This document shows positions 32,621-40,557 of a stretch of 40,557 nucleotides of DNA, piece after piece. Made by a program: the position numbers and the translations under genes. The notes below the pieces were generated by a model. It saw nothing but the letters and a program-made list of their open reading frames with translations. It was not told the origin of the DNA and did not search any database. Numbering within the stretch: position 1 is the stretch's first letter; each line of letters begins with the position of its first letter. Origin of the DNA: Actinomycetota bacterium (GTDB taxonomy: Bacteria > Actinomycetota > Acidimicrobiia > Acidimicrobiales > Ilumatobacteraceae); NCBI GenBank assembly GCA_009703055.1, contig WLGW01000009.1, positions 1 through 40,557 of the forward strand, in the 5' to 3' direction.

Positions 32621-33880
32621 TTGGCAAGTGGGGTCGTTCGGAGGGATAACTCCGCGTGTGTCCTGGTCGATGCTGACCTTTGGAACAGTTGTCGTTGTTG
32701 GTGCTGTGACAACGGTTGTCTTGCTGCTGCCAGAACCGCTTCCGGACCGAGGGAGCGATGTTGAGGCAATGACAGCCAGTGTGGTTGTTGTCGTTGTGGC
32801 GACAGTTGTGGTTGGTGCACCTTTGATCGTGCTACTGAGACTTGCCTTGCCTTGAAACACCGACAGAATCTTCTTTGACGTGCTGCTCTCGAGATCAGGA
32901 ATGATGACTGCTGCTTTGTCAATCATGGTGCCAGTACCAGGCATTGTGTAACTGCCCATCGTCTCAGTGTCAAAGTTCTTCATTGCTTGACCTAACTGCA
33001 ACACAGTGAGTGGTGTGAGTTTGTCGTCAGTGATGATGTTCTTTAGTGCAGCATTCATAATGCCTGTGGCAACACGTGGATTGGAGCGAGCTTTGTCCAA
33101 TGATTTACGAATGACTCGCTTCATAAAGTCTTGCTGGCGTGAGATACGGCCATAGTCAGATGTGCCATCTGTGCGCCACTTGCGCGTTGCAGGGTCGAAC
33201 CAGGAATAGTGGCGAGACCGCATGTAGGCCAAAGCATGGTCGCCTTGAAAGGTGTAACACACGCGTGCACGGAGAACCTTGAAGCCTGTTCGCTTGTCTC
33301 GAGCCTTGTATTGGAAAGGAACTCGAACACCACCAACAGCGTTGACGATGCCTGCGAAAGCGCAGAAGTCAACATTGATGTAATGGTCAATGCTGATATC
33401 GAAGTTTTCCTTCAGAGTCCGAATCAACCGGTTGGGATCGTTCTTGTTGAAGTTTGCATTGATGCGGTTGCTGCGAGATGAGCCAGCTTGCTTCACCCAC
33501 ATATCTCGAGGGAAGGAAAGAATTGCTGCTTGGTTATCAATGGGGTTGACGCGCACAACCATGAGGGAGTCGGATCGGCTGCCATATGCGCTGCGCTTGC
33601 CAAAACCTCCGTAGAACGGTGAATCTTTGCTGATGCACGCGTTGTTGTCAGAGCCAGTAATGAGGAAGTTTTTGGCTTTACGGTCGCCTTCAGGAAGATT
33701 CAGATTGCCATCTGAGTTGTTCGTAGTGTCAATGGCGACAACTTGACGATTTCCGAGCTTCCAGTTGGCGTAGATCAACCCTGAGCCAGCAACAATTGTG
33801 ATGACAGCCAACGTGATATTGAAGATCACAAAAATGCGCTGCTTCCCGCTGTGGCGCGATTTCTTGATGGCGTCTGTCAT
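32615..33880 (-). CDS. LytR-CpsA-Psr (LCP) family cell-wall ligase
   Basis: A 421-aa protein. It has a short basic cytoplasmic N terminus, one transmembrane helix (about 16-40, FVIFNITLAVITIVAGSGLI), then the extracytoplasmic LCP domain (about 70-330) with NFLITGSDN, SRSDSLMVVRVNP, ILSFPRDMWV, INVDFCAFAGIVNAVGGV and YMRSRH...GRISRQQDFM. The conserved Arg/Asp residues bind polyprenyl pyrophosphate. It should attach glycopolymers to peptidoglycan. The C-terminal 70 residues are a Thr/Ser/Val-rich low-complexity tail (TTTVATTTTTT and similar), probably a cell-wall spacer. TACGGT lies 9 nt before the ATG. Confidence 0.93.
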   Translation of the reverse strand: MTDAIKKSRHSGKQRIFVIFNITLAVITIVAGSGLIYANWKLGNRQVVAIDTTNNSDGNLNLPEGDRKAKNFLITGSDNNACISKDSPFYGGFGKRSAYGSRSDSLMVVRVNPIDNQAAILSFPRDMWVKQAGSSRSNRINANFNKNDPNRLIRTLKENFDISIDHYINVDFCAFAGIVNAVGGVRVPFQYKARDKRTGFKVLRARVCYTFQGDHALAYMRSRHYSWFDPATRKWRTDGTSDYGRISRQQDFMKRVIRKSLDKARSNPRVATGIMNAALKNIITDDKLTPLTVLQLGQAMKNFDTETMGSYTMPGTGTMIDKAAVIIPDLESSTSKKILSVFQGKASLSSTIKGAPTTTVATTTTTTLAVIASTSLPRSGSGSGSSKTTVVTAPTTTTVPKVSIDQDTRGVIPPNDPTCQY

Positions 33881-33889
33881 GCGTGTGTA

Positions 33890-33895
33890 ACCGTA
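33890..33895 (-). promoter_or_regulatory. Candidate leaderless -10 (TACGGT) of the LCP gene
   Basis: TACGGT followed by 9 nt and ATG on the minus strand. The spacing is at the upper end of the series seen in this window. Confidence 0.35.
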
Positions 33896-33939
33896 GTTCT
33901 CGGGGTGGCTCGTAGGTTGTCGTTGCAGGGAAGTCTGGG

Positions 33940-36513
33940 CTATTCCGCAGGTGGCGCAAGGGTTACAGCCACAGAAACATCTGAAACTTCTGCGATGGTG
34001 CTACTCCAGTTGGTGACAGACCCAGCGTTTGCGATGTCTTCCCAGCCATCAGTGATCGCCTTGACTGCAGATTCAGATGCTGTAACCACTGCCAATTCGA
34101 CAATCGCTCTTTGGCTGACTTTTGCTTCCGTCTTTGCGCGACGAATGAGGGCGAGAGTTCCACAGACTGCATCAATGAATGCGTCATCTGCATCAATGGA
34201 TAGTCCTGCTGTGAGTTCTTCTGAGTTCGGCCATGTTGCTTGATGGATGGAACCGGTTTGCCACCAGCTCCAGACTTCTTCTGTCGCGAATGGGAGAATC
34301 GGTGCAAAGAGACGCTGCATGGTTGATAATGCGCGGCACAAAGCGGCGCGAGCTGATGCTGCACCTTCTGCATTGCCGCCTTCACCGTATGCGCGAGTCT
34401 TGACAAGTTCAACGTAGTCATCACAGAACCACCAGAAGAAAGATTCTGTGCGCTCGAGAACACGTGCGTAGTCGTAATTCTCAAATGCAGTAGTGCATTC
34501 ATCAACAACCGCGGCAAGACGACGCAACATTGCGGCATCAATGTGATGTGAAGGAGTGATTGTTTCGTCTGCGTCACCAAAGCCGAGTACAAACTTGGTC
34601 ACGTTCAGCAACTTGGTTGCAAGCTTGCGACCAACTTTCATTTGGTCTTCGCTAAATGCGGTGTCGATGCCAGGTCGTGCGCCTGCAGCCCAGTAGCGAA
34701 CTGCGTCGCTGCCGTACTTTTCAAAGAGATCTATCGGAGTGACAACATTGCCCTTCGACTTCGACATCTTCTTGCGATCAGGATCGAGAATCCATCCGGA
34801 CATTGCAGCGTTACTCCAGGGAGCCATGCCATGTTCGAAGTGAGAACGCACCATGGTGGAGAACAACCACGTACGAATGATGTCGTGACCTTGTGGGCGA
34901 ACATCAAATGGGTACACGCGTGAGAACAGGTCTGTATCGTCTTCCCATTTCGCAGCAATTTGCGGTGTGAGTGATGAGGTTGCCCATGTGTCCATGACAT
35001 CGGGGTCACCGATGAAGCCACCAGCCACGCCACGTTGCTCAGCGGTAAATCCAGCTGGAACGTCGGTGCTGGGGTCAATCGGCAACGCTGATTCCTCAGG
35101 AACAATTGGGCTGTTATGCATGATTTCGCCCTGGGCATCGAGTGGATACCAGACAGGAACAGGCACGCCGAAGTAGCGCTGACGGCTAACAAGCCAGTCA
35201 CCATTGAGTCCTTCGACCCAGTTGGAATAGCGATGACGCATGTGGTCGGGGTGCCATGTGAGTCCTGCACCGCGAGCCAATAATTCATCACGCAATGCGG
35301 CGTCGCGACCGCCGTTGCGGATGTACCACTGACGGCTCGTCACAATCTCAAGAGGACGATCGCCCTTTTCGTAGAACTTCACAGGGTGCGTAATGGGGCG
35401 AGGCTCGCCGACCATTTCACCGTTCTCCATCAGCATCGTGGCGATTGCGGTTTGTGCTTGCTTCGCAGACTTGCCAACAAGTGATGCGAAGTGTTCGAGA
35501 CCAGTTGCATCGGTCAGTCCCTGAGGTGCATCAGCAACAATGCGACCATCGCGGGCGATGATGGGGCGCATTTGTAATTGCAGTTCTCGCCACCAGATCA
35601 CGTCGGTGAGATCGCCGAATGTGCAACACATTGCGATGCCTGTGCCCTTATCGGGTTGTGCAAGGGAATGTGCCAGAACAGGAACTTCCACATTGAACAG
35701 TGGAGAACGCACTGTCTTTCCGAAGTACGGGATGTAGCGTTCATCGTCAGGATGTGCAATCAGTGCAACACATGCTGGAAGAAGTTCGGGGCGCGTGGTG
35801 TCAATGAGAATGTCGCCGGAACCATCTGACTTGTGAAACTTCACTGTGTGATACGCACCAGGGCGTTCGCGATCTTCTAATTCAGCTTGTGCAACTGCAG
35901 TTTTGAAATCAACATCCCAGAGAGTGGGGGCCTCTTGTGTGTATGCCTCACCACGCTTCAAGTTGCGAAGGAACGCACGCTGACTTGTACGACGAGAACG
36001 TTCATCAATCGTTGTGTAAAGAAGAGACCAATCAACAGAGAGTCCCAGCTGACGGAAGAGATCTTCGAAGACTTTTTCATCTTCAGCGGTGAGTTCTTCG
36101 CACAACTCGATGAAGTTCGGACGTGAGACAGGAACTGGTTTGTGATCCTTTGGCGGATCACCACGGAATGGCGGCTGCAGATTGGGAACGTACGGAACTG
36201 AAGCATCGCATGACACACCGAAGTAATTCTGAACGCGACGCTCGGTGGGCAGGCCGTTGTCATCCCAACCCATGGGGTAGAAAACGCTCTTGCCGCGCAT
36301 GCGCCAGAACCGAGCGACAGTGTCGGTATGGGTATAGGAGAACACATGGCCCATGTGCAAAGAGCCGCTGACAGTGGGGGGAGGGGTGTCGATTGCGAAC
36401 ACATTCGAGCGCTCAGCGGAGCGATTGAAGGAATATGTGCCCTGCGACTCCCAAGAAGTGACCCATTTGGGTTCGATGTCGTCAAGGGAGGGCTTCTCAG
36501 GGACAGTGGACAT
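33940..36513 (-). CDS. valS: Valyl-tRNA synthetase
   Basis: An 857-aa class Ia synthetase. The HIGH-type motif is HMGH (in PTVSGSLHMGHVFSY), the KMSKS motif is KKMSKSKGNVV, and the editing domain is in between (DTTRPELLPACVALIAHPDD). The fragment GWDDNGLPTERRVQNYFGV and the lack of the C-terminal coiled-coil arm fit the type-2 (archaeal-like) ValS group, though I cannot confirm this without alignment. It charges tRNA-Val. It is divergent from cysS with only 26 bp between start codons and no Shine-Dalgarno site. TACGAT lies 9 nt before the ATG. Confidence 0.96.
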   Translation of the reverse strand: MSTVPEKPSLDDIEPKWVTSWESQGTYSFNRSAERSNVFAIDTPPPTVSGSLHMGHVFSYTHTDTVARFWRMRGKSVFYPMGWDDNGLPTERRVQNYFGVSCDASVPYVPNLQPPFRGDPPKDHKPVPVSRPNFIELCEELTAEDEKVFEDLFRQLGLSVDWSLLYTTIDERSRRTSQRAFLRNLKRGEAYTQEAPTLWDVDFKTAVAQAELEDRERPGAYHTVKFHKSDGSGDILIDTTRPELLPACVALIAHPDDERYIPYFGKTVRSPLFNVEVPVLAHSLAQPDKGTGIAMCCTFGDLTDVIWWRELQLQMRPIIARDGRIVADAPQGLTDATGLEHFASLVGKSAKQAQTAIATMLMENGEMVGEPRPITHPVKFYEKGDRPLEIVTSRQWYIRNGGRDAALRDELLARGAGLTWHPDHMRHRYSNWVEGLNGDWLVSRQRYFGVPVPVWYPLDAQGEIMHNSPIVPEESALPIDPSTDVPAGFTAEQRGVAGGFIGDPDVMDTWATSSLTPQIAAKWEDDTDLFSRVYPFDVRPQGHDIIRTWLFSTMVRSHFEHGMAPWSNAAMSGWILDPDRKKMSKSKGNVVTPIDLFEKYGSDAVRYWAAGARPGIDTAFSEDQMKVGRKLATKLLNVTKFVLGFGDADETITPSHHIDAAMLRRLAAVVDECTTAFENYDYARVLERTESFFWWFCDDYVELVKTRAYGEGGNAEGAASARAALCRALSTMQRLFAPILPFATEEVWSWWQTGSIHQATWPNSEELTAGLSIDADDAFIDAVCGTLALIRRAKTEAKVSQRAIVELAVVTASESAVKAITDGWEDIANAGSVTNWSSTIAEVSDVSVAVTLAPPAE

Positions 36514-36522
36514 AGGTCTTAA

Positions 36523-36532
36523 ATCGTAGGCT
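36523..36532. promoter_or_regulatory. Overlapping divergent leaderless promoters of valS and cysS
   Basis: Minus strand: TACGAT (36523-36528), 9 nt, valS ATG. Plus strand: TAGGCT (36527-36532), 7 nt, cysS GTG. The two hexamers overlap by 2 bp within the 26-bp gap, so the two promoters should compete for polymerase. Confidence 0.5.
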
Positions 36533-36539
36533 TGTCAGA

Positions 36540-37901
36540 GTGCTGAACCTCTACGACACCGCCACCAAGAGCGTGAAACCTCTCGCCATGCGAGAGCCGG
36601 GCAAGGTCAGCATCTACCTCTGCGGCCCTACGGTCTATGGACCACCCCACCTGGGCCATGGCCGAGCCACCCTGGTCTACGACATCCTGCGCCGGTACCT
36701 CTCTTATTCGGGTCTTCAGGTTCGCTTGGTCTCGAACATCACCGATATCGACGACAAGATCATCGACCGCGCCCAGCGCGAGGGTCGCCCCTGGAACGAG
36801 ATCACCGACAAATGCGAAAACGTATGGTTTGAGGCGATGGGCAAGTTGGGTGTTCAGCGCCCCGACGATGTTCCCCATGCCACGGAATACGTGCAGCAGA
36901 TGGTGGACATGATTGCCACGTTGATTGGTCGCGATGCCGCGTACGTCACCGATGATGGCGTGTACCTCAGCATTGCTGCAGTGCCCGACTATGGCTTGCT
37001 CGCACATCAGAGTGTTGATGACATGTTGAGCGGTGGCGGCGACCGTGAAGTGTTCGGCGCTGGCAACAAGAAGCATCCGGCTGACTTTGCATTGTGGAAG
37101 TTCACTAAGCCCGGCGAGCCAGCGTGGCCATCACCGTGGGGCGAAGGTCGTCCGGGCTGGCACAGCGAGTGTGTGGTGATGAGCCTGGAACTTCTTGGTG
37201 AAGGGTTTGACCTTCACTGCGGTGGAGCAGATCTTCGTTTCCCGCACCATGAGAACGAACGTGCACAAGCTGTTGCGCTCGGCAAAACATTCGCGAATCA
37301 TTGGATGCACAACGGCTTTGTTGTGGACCTTGAAGGCGAAAAGATGTCGAAGAGTCTTGGCAATGTGATGAACCTTCTTGACTTGCTTGAGAAGTATGAC
37401 GCCCGTGCGTATCGCATGTTGTTGTTGCAGACTCATTACCGCTCACCAGTGCGTGTTGGTCAAGACAACATCGACTCCTGTGCTGCGGCGCTCGCTGGTC
37501 TTGATTCGTTTGCTGCGCGCACTGCTTCGTATGCAGGTGGTGTTGCTGACCGCGACATCGTCGCGATGTTCCGCGCATCGATGGATAACGATCTTGATAC
37601 TCCTGCCGCCATGGCGTTGGTGTTTGACACTGTGCGCCGTGCAAACATTGCAACCGACTCAGGGAAAGATGCGGCTGTTCCCGCAATGCGCGCAGCAGTG
37701 ATTGAGTTGCTTGAATCACTGGGGCTCTCGTTGTCTTCCGGCGATGACAACGATGATGACATCATTGCGAAGGGCCGGGCACTTGATGAAGCTCGCGCCG
37801 CAAAAGATTTTGCAACAGCAGATGCAATTCGTATTGAGTTGCAGAACCTTGGATATCTCGTAGAAACCTTTAAGGAAGGCACGCGCATTCGTCGTGGCTA
37901 A
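36540..37901 (+). CDS. cysS: Cysteinyl-tRNA synthetase
   Basis: A 453-aa class Ia synthetase. [15 protein letters not shown] carries the first zinc Cys and the HIGH-type motif. [12 protein letters not shown] is typical of CysS. Further zinc ligands are in [10 protein letters not shown] and [13 protein letters not shown], and KMSKS is in [11 protein letters not shown]. Full length and the C-terminal DALR-like domain argue for CysS rather than the mycothiol ligase MshC. GTG is the start codon (GTG CTG AAC, as in MLxLYxT of homologues). It overlaps the MFS gene by 8 bp. Confidence 0.97.
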   Translation: MLNLYDTATKSVKPLAMREPGKVSIYLCGPTVYGPPHLGHGRATLVYDILRRYLSYSGLQVRLVSNITDIDDKIIDRAQREGRPWNEITDKCENVWFEAMGKLGVQRPDDVPHATEYVQQMVDMIATLIGRDAAYVTDDGVYLSIAAVPDYGLLAHQSVDDMLSGGGDREVFGAGNKKHPADFALWKFTKPGEPAWPSPWGEGRPGWHSECVVMSLELLGEGFDLHCGGADLRFPHHENERAQAVALGKTFANHWMHNGFVVDLEGEKMSKSLGNVMNLLDLLEKYDARAYRMLLLQTHYRSPVRVGQDNIDSCAAALAGLDSFAARTASYAGGVADRDIVAMFRASMDNDLDTPAAMALVFDTVRRANIATDSGKDAAVPAMRAAVIELLESLGLSLSSGDDNDDDIIAKGRALDEARAAKDFATADAIRIELQNLGYLVETFKEGTRIRRG

Positions 37902-39075
37902 GCGCGAACGCACACCAATGCCTGCGGGTTATTGGATTATTTGGACAACTGTCGCTCTCGACCTCATTGGTTTTGGCATCATCGTGCCCATCCTCGGTCA
38001 TTACGCGGAAACATTTGGTGCCAATGGACTCCAGGTAGGTCTCATGTTCGCCACGTTCTCAGTTGCGCAGATGATTTTTGCGCCGATTCTTGGGCGTGTT
38101 TCTGATCGCATCGGACGCAAGCCAGTCATCATCTTTTCGCTTGTCGGTACTGCGGTGGGAAGCATCGTGACGGGTTTGGCAGGGGCGTTGTGGGTGTTGT
38201 TCCTCGGACGTGCACTTGACGGCGCATCAGGTGCGAGTGTTGCCGTCGCGCAGGGTGCGGTGGCCGATATTGCTCCACCAGAACAGCGCGCCAAGTTGAT
38301 GGGAATGATGGGCGCAGCATTCGGTGTGGGTTTTGTTGTTGGCCCCGCACTTGGCGGACTCGCCGCTTTAGGTGGGCCACATGTTCCCTTCTTTGTTGCA
38401 GGTGCGATTGCCGCGGTAAACGCAGTGATTGCAATCTTCCGACTTCCGGAAACAAAACCAGATACGTCTCATGTGCCAGTTGCTTCGAAAAAGCGGAGTG
38501 CACTTTCACCCGCGTTGCAACGCTTTGCGATTGTTGGCTTCATTTCGATGCTCGGATTTGCCGGTTTTGAATCGACATTTTCTCTGTGGGGCAAAGAGAA
38601 CGCAAACTTCGGATTCACCAGCGGCACTGCCTCGTTGGTTTTTGTCTTCGTCGGCATCACGTTGGTCGGAGTACAGGGTGGCCTCATCGGACCTCTCACA
38701 GCGAAACTTGGTTCACGAAAATTGCTGCGCCTTGGACTCGTGTTAGTTGCAGTGGGGCTGTTGTTGTTGAGTCTTGCAACGTCGTGGATTGTGTTGCTCG
38801 TTGCACTGTTCCTGTTGTCCGTCGGTCAAGGATTCTCTAGTCCGTCGGGTAGCTCACTTGTGGCAGAACTTGCGCCAGTGGAACGACGCGGAGAAGCAAT
38901 TGGTTATCAACAAAGCACAGCGGCGTTTGGTCGCATCGCCGGCCCGGTGATGGCTGGCTTGTTGTTCGACCGCGTTGGGATCAGCGCGCCGTTCGCAGTG
39001 AGTGGCGTTCTGATGGTGGTAGCGCTCATGGCTGTGTGGAGCATCACTCGCCCCGCTGCGGTTGCCGTTCAATAA
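37894..39075 (+). CDS. MFS transporter (drug:H+ antiporter-like)
   Basis: A protein of up to 393 aa with twelve predicted membrane segments. It has the MFS motif A GRVSDRIGRKP between segments 2 and 3, FLGRALDGASGAS in segment 4, and motif C-like GFVVGPALGG in segment 5, which is typical of the DHA1 antiporter group. The substrate is not predictable. The GTG at 37894 overlaps the cysS stop by 8 bp and has AAGGAAGG upstream. An ATG at 37918 is an alternative start. Confidence 0.9.
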   Translation: MAKRERTPMPAGYWIIWTTVALDLIGFGIIVPILGHYAETFGANGLQVGLMFATFSVAQMIFAPILGRVSDRIGRKPVIIFSLVGTAVGSIVTGLAGALWVLFLGRALDGASGASVAVAQGAVADIAPPEQRAKLMGMMGAAFGVGFVVGPALGGLAALGGPHVPFFVAGAIAAVNAVIAIFRLPETKPDTSHVPVASKKRSALSPALQRFAIVGFISMLGFAGFESTFSLWGKENANFGFTSGTASLVFVFVGITLVGVQGGLIGPLTAKLGSRKLLRLGLVLVAVGLLLLSLATSWIVLLVALFLLSVGQGFSSPSGSSLVAELAPVERRGEAIGYQQSTAAFGRIAGPVMAGLLFDRVGISAPFAVSGVLMVVALMAVWSITRPAAVAVQ

Positions 39076-39402
39076 CTAGCGAAGAGAGTTCACCATTGCG
39101 GCCATGATGGCCACCGAGATGGCTTGCGATGTTCCGATCGCTGCGACCATCTTCCACGTCTGTGCACGGAAACCTTTTTCCATCGCAATGCGTACCTCTG
39201 CGATGTCGGCTTTGAGTTCCGCCTTGATCTCGGCCATCTCGGCGCGGAGTTCTAACTTGGCCATCGTGACGTCGTCTTTTGTGGCGAGGTGGGACCATCC
39301 GGCTGGCGGTAAGTGCTCCATCAGAATGTCCCCCTCTCGGTTGCCGAGGACCTCACGGATTCGAGAATGAAGAATCCATCGGTCTGTTTCGATTGTGCTC
39401 AA
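39076..39402 (-). CDS. Small coiled-coil protein with C-terminal membrane helix
   Basis: A 108-aa protein starting at TTG (39402), chosen because AGAGG lies about 6-7 nt upstream. The frame runs further upstream without resembling the family. Residues of about 1-40 form a mixed region (TDRWILHSRIREVLG and EHLPPAGWSHLATKDDV). Residues of about 44-78 are a charged heptad coiled coil (MAKLELRAEMAEIKAELKAD). The end is a single hydrophobic helix (MVAAIGTSQAISVAIMAAMV). Such proteins occur widely in actinobacteria with unknown function. It should form a membrane-anchored oligomer. Confidence 0.72.
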   Translation of the reverse strand: MSTIETDRWILHSRIREVLGNREGDILMEHLPPAGWSHLATKDDVTMAKLELRAEMAEIKAELKADIAEVRIAMEKGFRAQTWKMVAAIGTSQAISVAIMAAMVNSLR

Positions 39403-39535
39403 AGTACACCTCTTTTTCTGCTTGTGTACGTGAGATGTGCACTCCAAAACCCTTGTACGGCATGATGAAAAATCGGCACCCTGTGAAATCTGCCGAACAC
39501 ACTCCACTACTTGTGCTGTTGGCAATACCCGCTAG

Positions 39536-39541
39536 TAACTT
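39536..39541 (+). promoter_or_regulatory. Candidate leaderless -10 (TAACTT) of the acyl-CoA dehydrogenase gene
   Basis: TAACTT, then TGAGCC (6 nt), then ATG at 39548. No Shine-Dalgarno site is visible. Confidence 0.5.
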
Positions 39542-39547
39542 TGAGCC

Positions 39548-40557
39548 ATGGCTGAATTTTCCCTCCACCTCAACGATGACCAATTGCAGATCAAAGACTG
39601 GGTGCACCAGTTCGCAAAAGATGTGATTCGCCCCAATGCAATCGAGTGGGATGAGCGCGAAGAGTTCCCATGGCCAATCGTGCAAGAGGCAGCAAAGATC
39701 GGCATGTACGGCTGGGAGTTCTTGATGAACAACATGTCAGACCCCACTGGTTTGACAATGCCCGTGACAATCGAAGAGATGTTCTGGGGCGATGCCGGTA
39801 TCGGTATGGCCATCATGGGTTCCGGTTTGGCAGCTGCAGGTATTGCCGGTAACGGCACACCAGAGCAAGTAGCGGAATGGGTGCCGCAGTGTTACGGCGA
39901 TGCAAATGATGTGAAGCTCGGCGCGTTCTGCGTGTCTGAGCCAGACGCCGGCTCCGACGTGTCATCACTTCGCACACGTGCCGTGTACGACGAAGCAAAA
40001 GATGAATGGGTATTGAACGGTACAAAGGCATGGATCACCAACGGTGGTATTGCAAACGTGCACGTTGTGGTGGCAGCAGTTGATCCTGCACTCAAGGGTC
40101 GCGGTCAGGCGTCCTTCATCATTCCTCCCAACACAAAAGGTTGCAGCCAAGGTCAGAAGTATTTGAAGCACGGCATTCGTGCATCGCACACGTCAGAAGT
40201 GGTGTTGGACGATGTGCGCATTCCTGGTCATTGCTTGTTGGGCGGCAAGGAAAAGCTTGATGCAAAGCTTGCTCGTGCACGCGACATCGGCAAGACCGGC
40301 GAAGCACAGCCTGCAATGAAGACGTTCGAGTCGACTCGTCCAGCAGTGGGTGCACAAGCACTTGGTGTTGCACGTGCTGCCTACGAAATCGCGTTGGACT
40401 ATGCCAAGGAGCGCACCGCGTTCGGCAAGCCCATCATCATGAACCAAGCAATTGCGTTCAAGTTGGCCAACATGGCAACACAAATTGATGCATCACGTTT
40501 GCTCATCTGGCGCGCCTCTTGGTTGGGTCGCAATGGCGGCTTCACCAACGCTGAAGG
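39548..40557 (+). CDS. Acyl-CoA dehydrogenase (3' truncated by window end)
   Basis: 336 codons are visible, starting MAEFSLHLNDDQLQIKDWV, and the gene runs off the window. FAD/acyl-CoA motifs include AFCVSEPDAGSD (about residues 118-129), WVLNGTKAWITNGG, and the C-terminal domain start ERTAFGKPIIMNQA. It oxidises acyl-CoA to enoyl-CoA, passing electrons to ETF. The catalytic Glu, usually near the C terminus, is outside the window, so chain-length class cannot be judged. An insertion KLDAKLARARDIGKTG near residue 235 is longer than in short-chain enzymes. Confidence 0.93.
   Translation, partial: MAEFSLHLNDDQLQIKDWVHQFAKDVIRPNAIEWDEREEFPWPIVQEAAKIGMYGWEFLMNNMSDPTGLTMPVTIEEMFWGDAGIGMAIMGSGLAAAGIAGNGTPEQVAEWVPQCYGDANDVKLGAFCVSEPDAGSDVSSLRTRAVYDEAKDEWVLNGTKAWITNGGIANVHVVVAAVDPALKGRGQASFIIPPNTKGCSQGQKYLKHGIRASHTSEVVLDDVRIPGHCLLGGKEKLDAKLARARDIGKTGEAQPAMKTFESTRPAVGAQALGVARAAYEIALDYAKERTAFGKPIIMNQAIAFKLANMATQIDASRLLIWRASWLGRNGGFTNAE

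Noticed and set aside
32626-32860. Plus-strand frame across the LCP tail (Val-rich translation)
   Set aside because: It is the antisense shadow of the Thr/Val-rich low-complexity tail of the LCP protein.
36540-37901. Mycothiol ligase MshC
   Set aside because: The sequence has NITDIDDKI, full-length C-terminal domains and 453 residues, fitting CysS; no other mycothiol gene is near.

Overview
The window looks like a chromosomal segment of a high-G+C-group actinobacterium with moderate G+C (about half, judged by eye), most likely an Acidimicrobiia/Ilumatobacteraceae-like lineage. This placement is inferred from gene content: mycofactocin genes, an oleBC fusion, NDMA-type alcohol dehydrogenases, an FAD-dependent geranylgeranyl-reductase-family protein, an LCP protein and a type-2-like ValS. 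No rRNA, CRISPR array, insertion sequence or phage module was seen. Genes are packed tightly, with many 4-11 bp overlaps.

Layout. 1-300: initiator tRNA and terminator. 306-1870: thiolase-like plus DUF35 pair. 1871-3245: two methyltransferases on the minus strand. 3286-7687: oleA-oleBC-oleD, a complete long-chain olefin (beta-lactone route) operon. 7700-16791: mixed metabolism and redox genes (VOC protein, PAP2 phosphatase, CoA-transferase, GGR-type flavoprotein, FKBP, ferritin-like protein, DCC protein, ABM protein, two flavodoxin-fold reductases, a membrane protein, a quinone oxidoreductase). 16805-23200: secreted RCC1-phosphoesterase, amidase, a double-TetR regulator, Ung and a ROK kinase. 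23207-28335 (minus strand): a mycofactocin operon mftA-mftB-mftC-plsY-mftE-mftF followed by an alanine-racemase-like gene. 28447-32594 (plus strand): two NDMA/mycofactocin-type alcohol dehydrogenases, then a MoxR AAA ATPase and a VWA protein. 32615-39402: LCP protein, valS, cysS, an MFS transporter and a small coiled-coil membrane protein. 39548-end: a truncated acyl-CoA dehydrogenase.

How the genes fit together. The divergent mycofactocin and alcohol dehydrogenase operons share a 111-bp control region with two perfect inverted repeats. The natural reading is that the minus-strand operon makes the redox cofactor and the plus-strand dehydrogenases use it. The 39-aa precursor MftA is present, but mftD is not in the window and plsY sits inside the operon, translationally coupled to mftC.

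Most interesting signals. (1) The MoxR-VWA junction carries an in-frame GGGAAAA slippery heptamer, a Shine-Dalgarno-like AGGGAG 10 nt upstream and a GC hairpin 6 nt downstream. The VWA frame is open through this site but has no ATG/GTG/TTG for 61 codons. Together these suggest a programmed -1 frameshift making a MoxR-VWA fusion, although an assembly indel has to be excluded. (2) Eleven start codons are preceded by a TAnnnT hexamer at 6-9 nt, suggesting widespread leaderless transcription. (3) Perfect inverted repeats overlap the promoters or starts of the amidase, double-TetR and mftA/adh genes.
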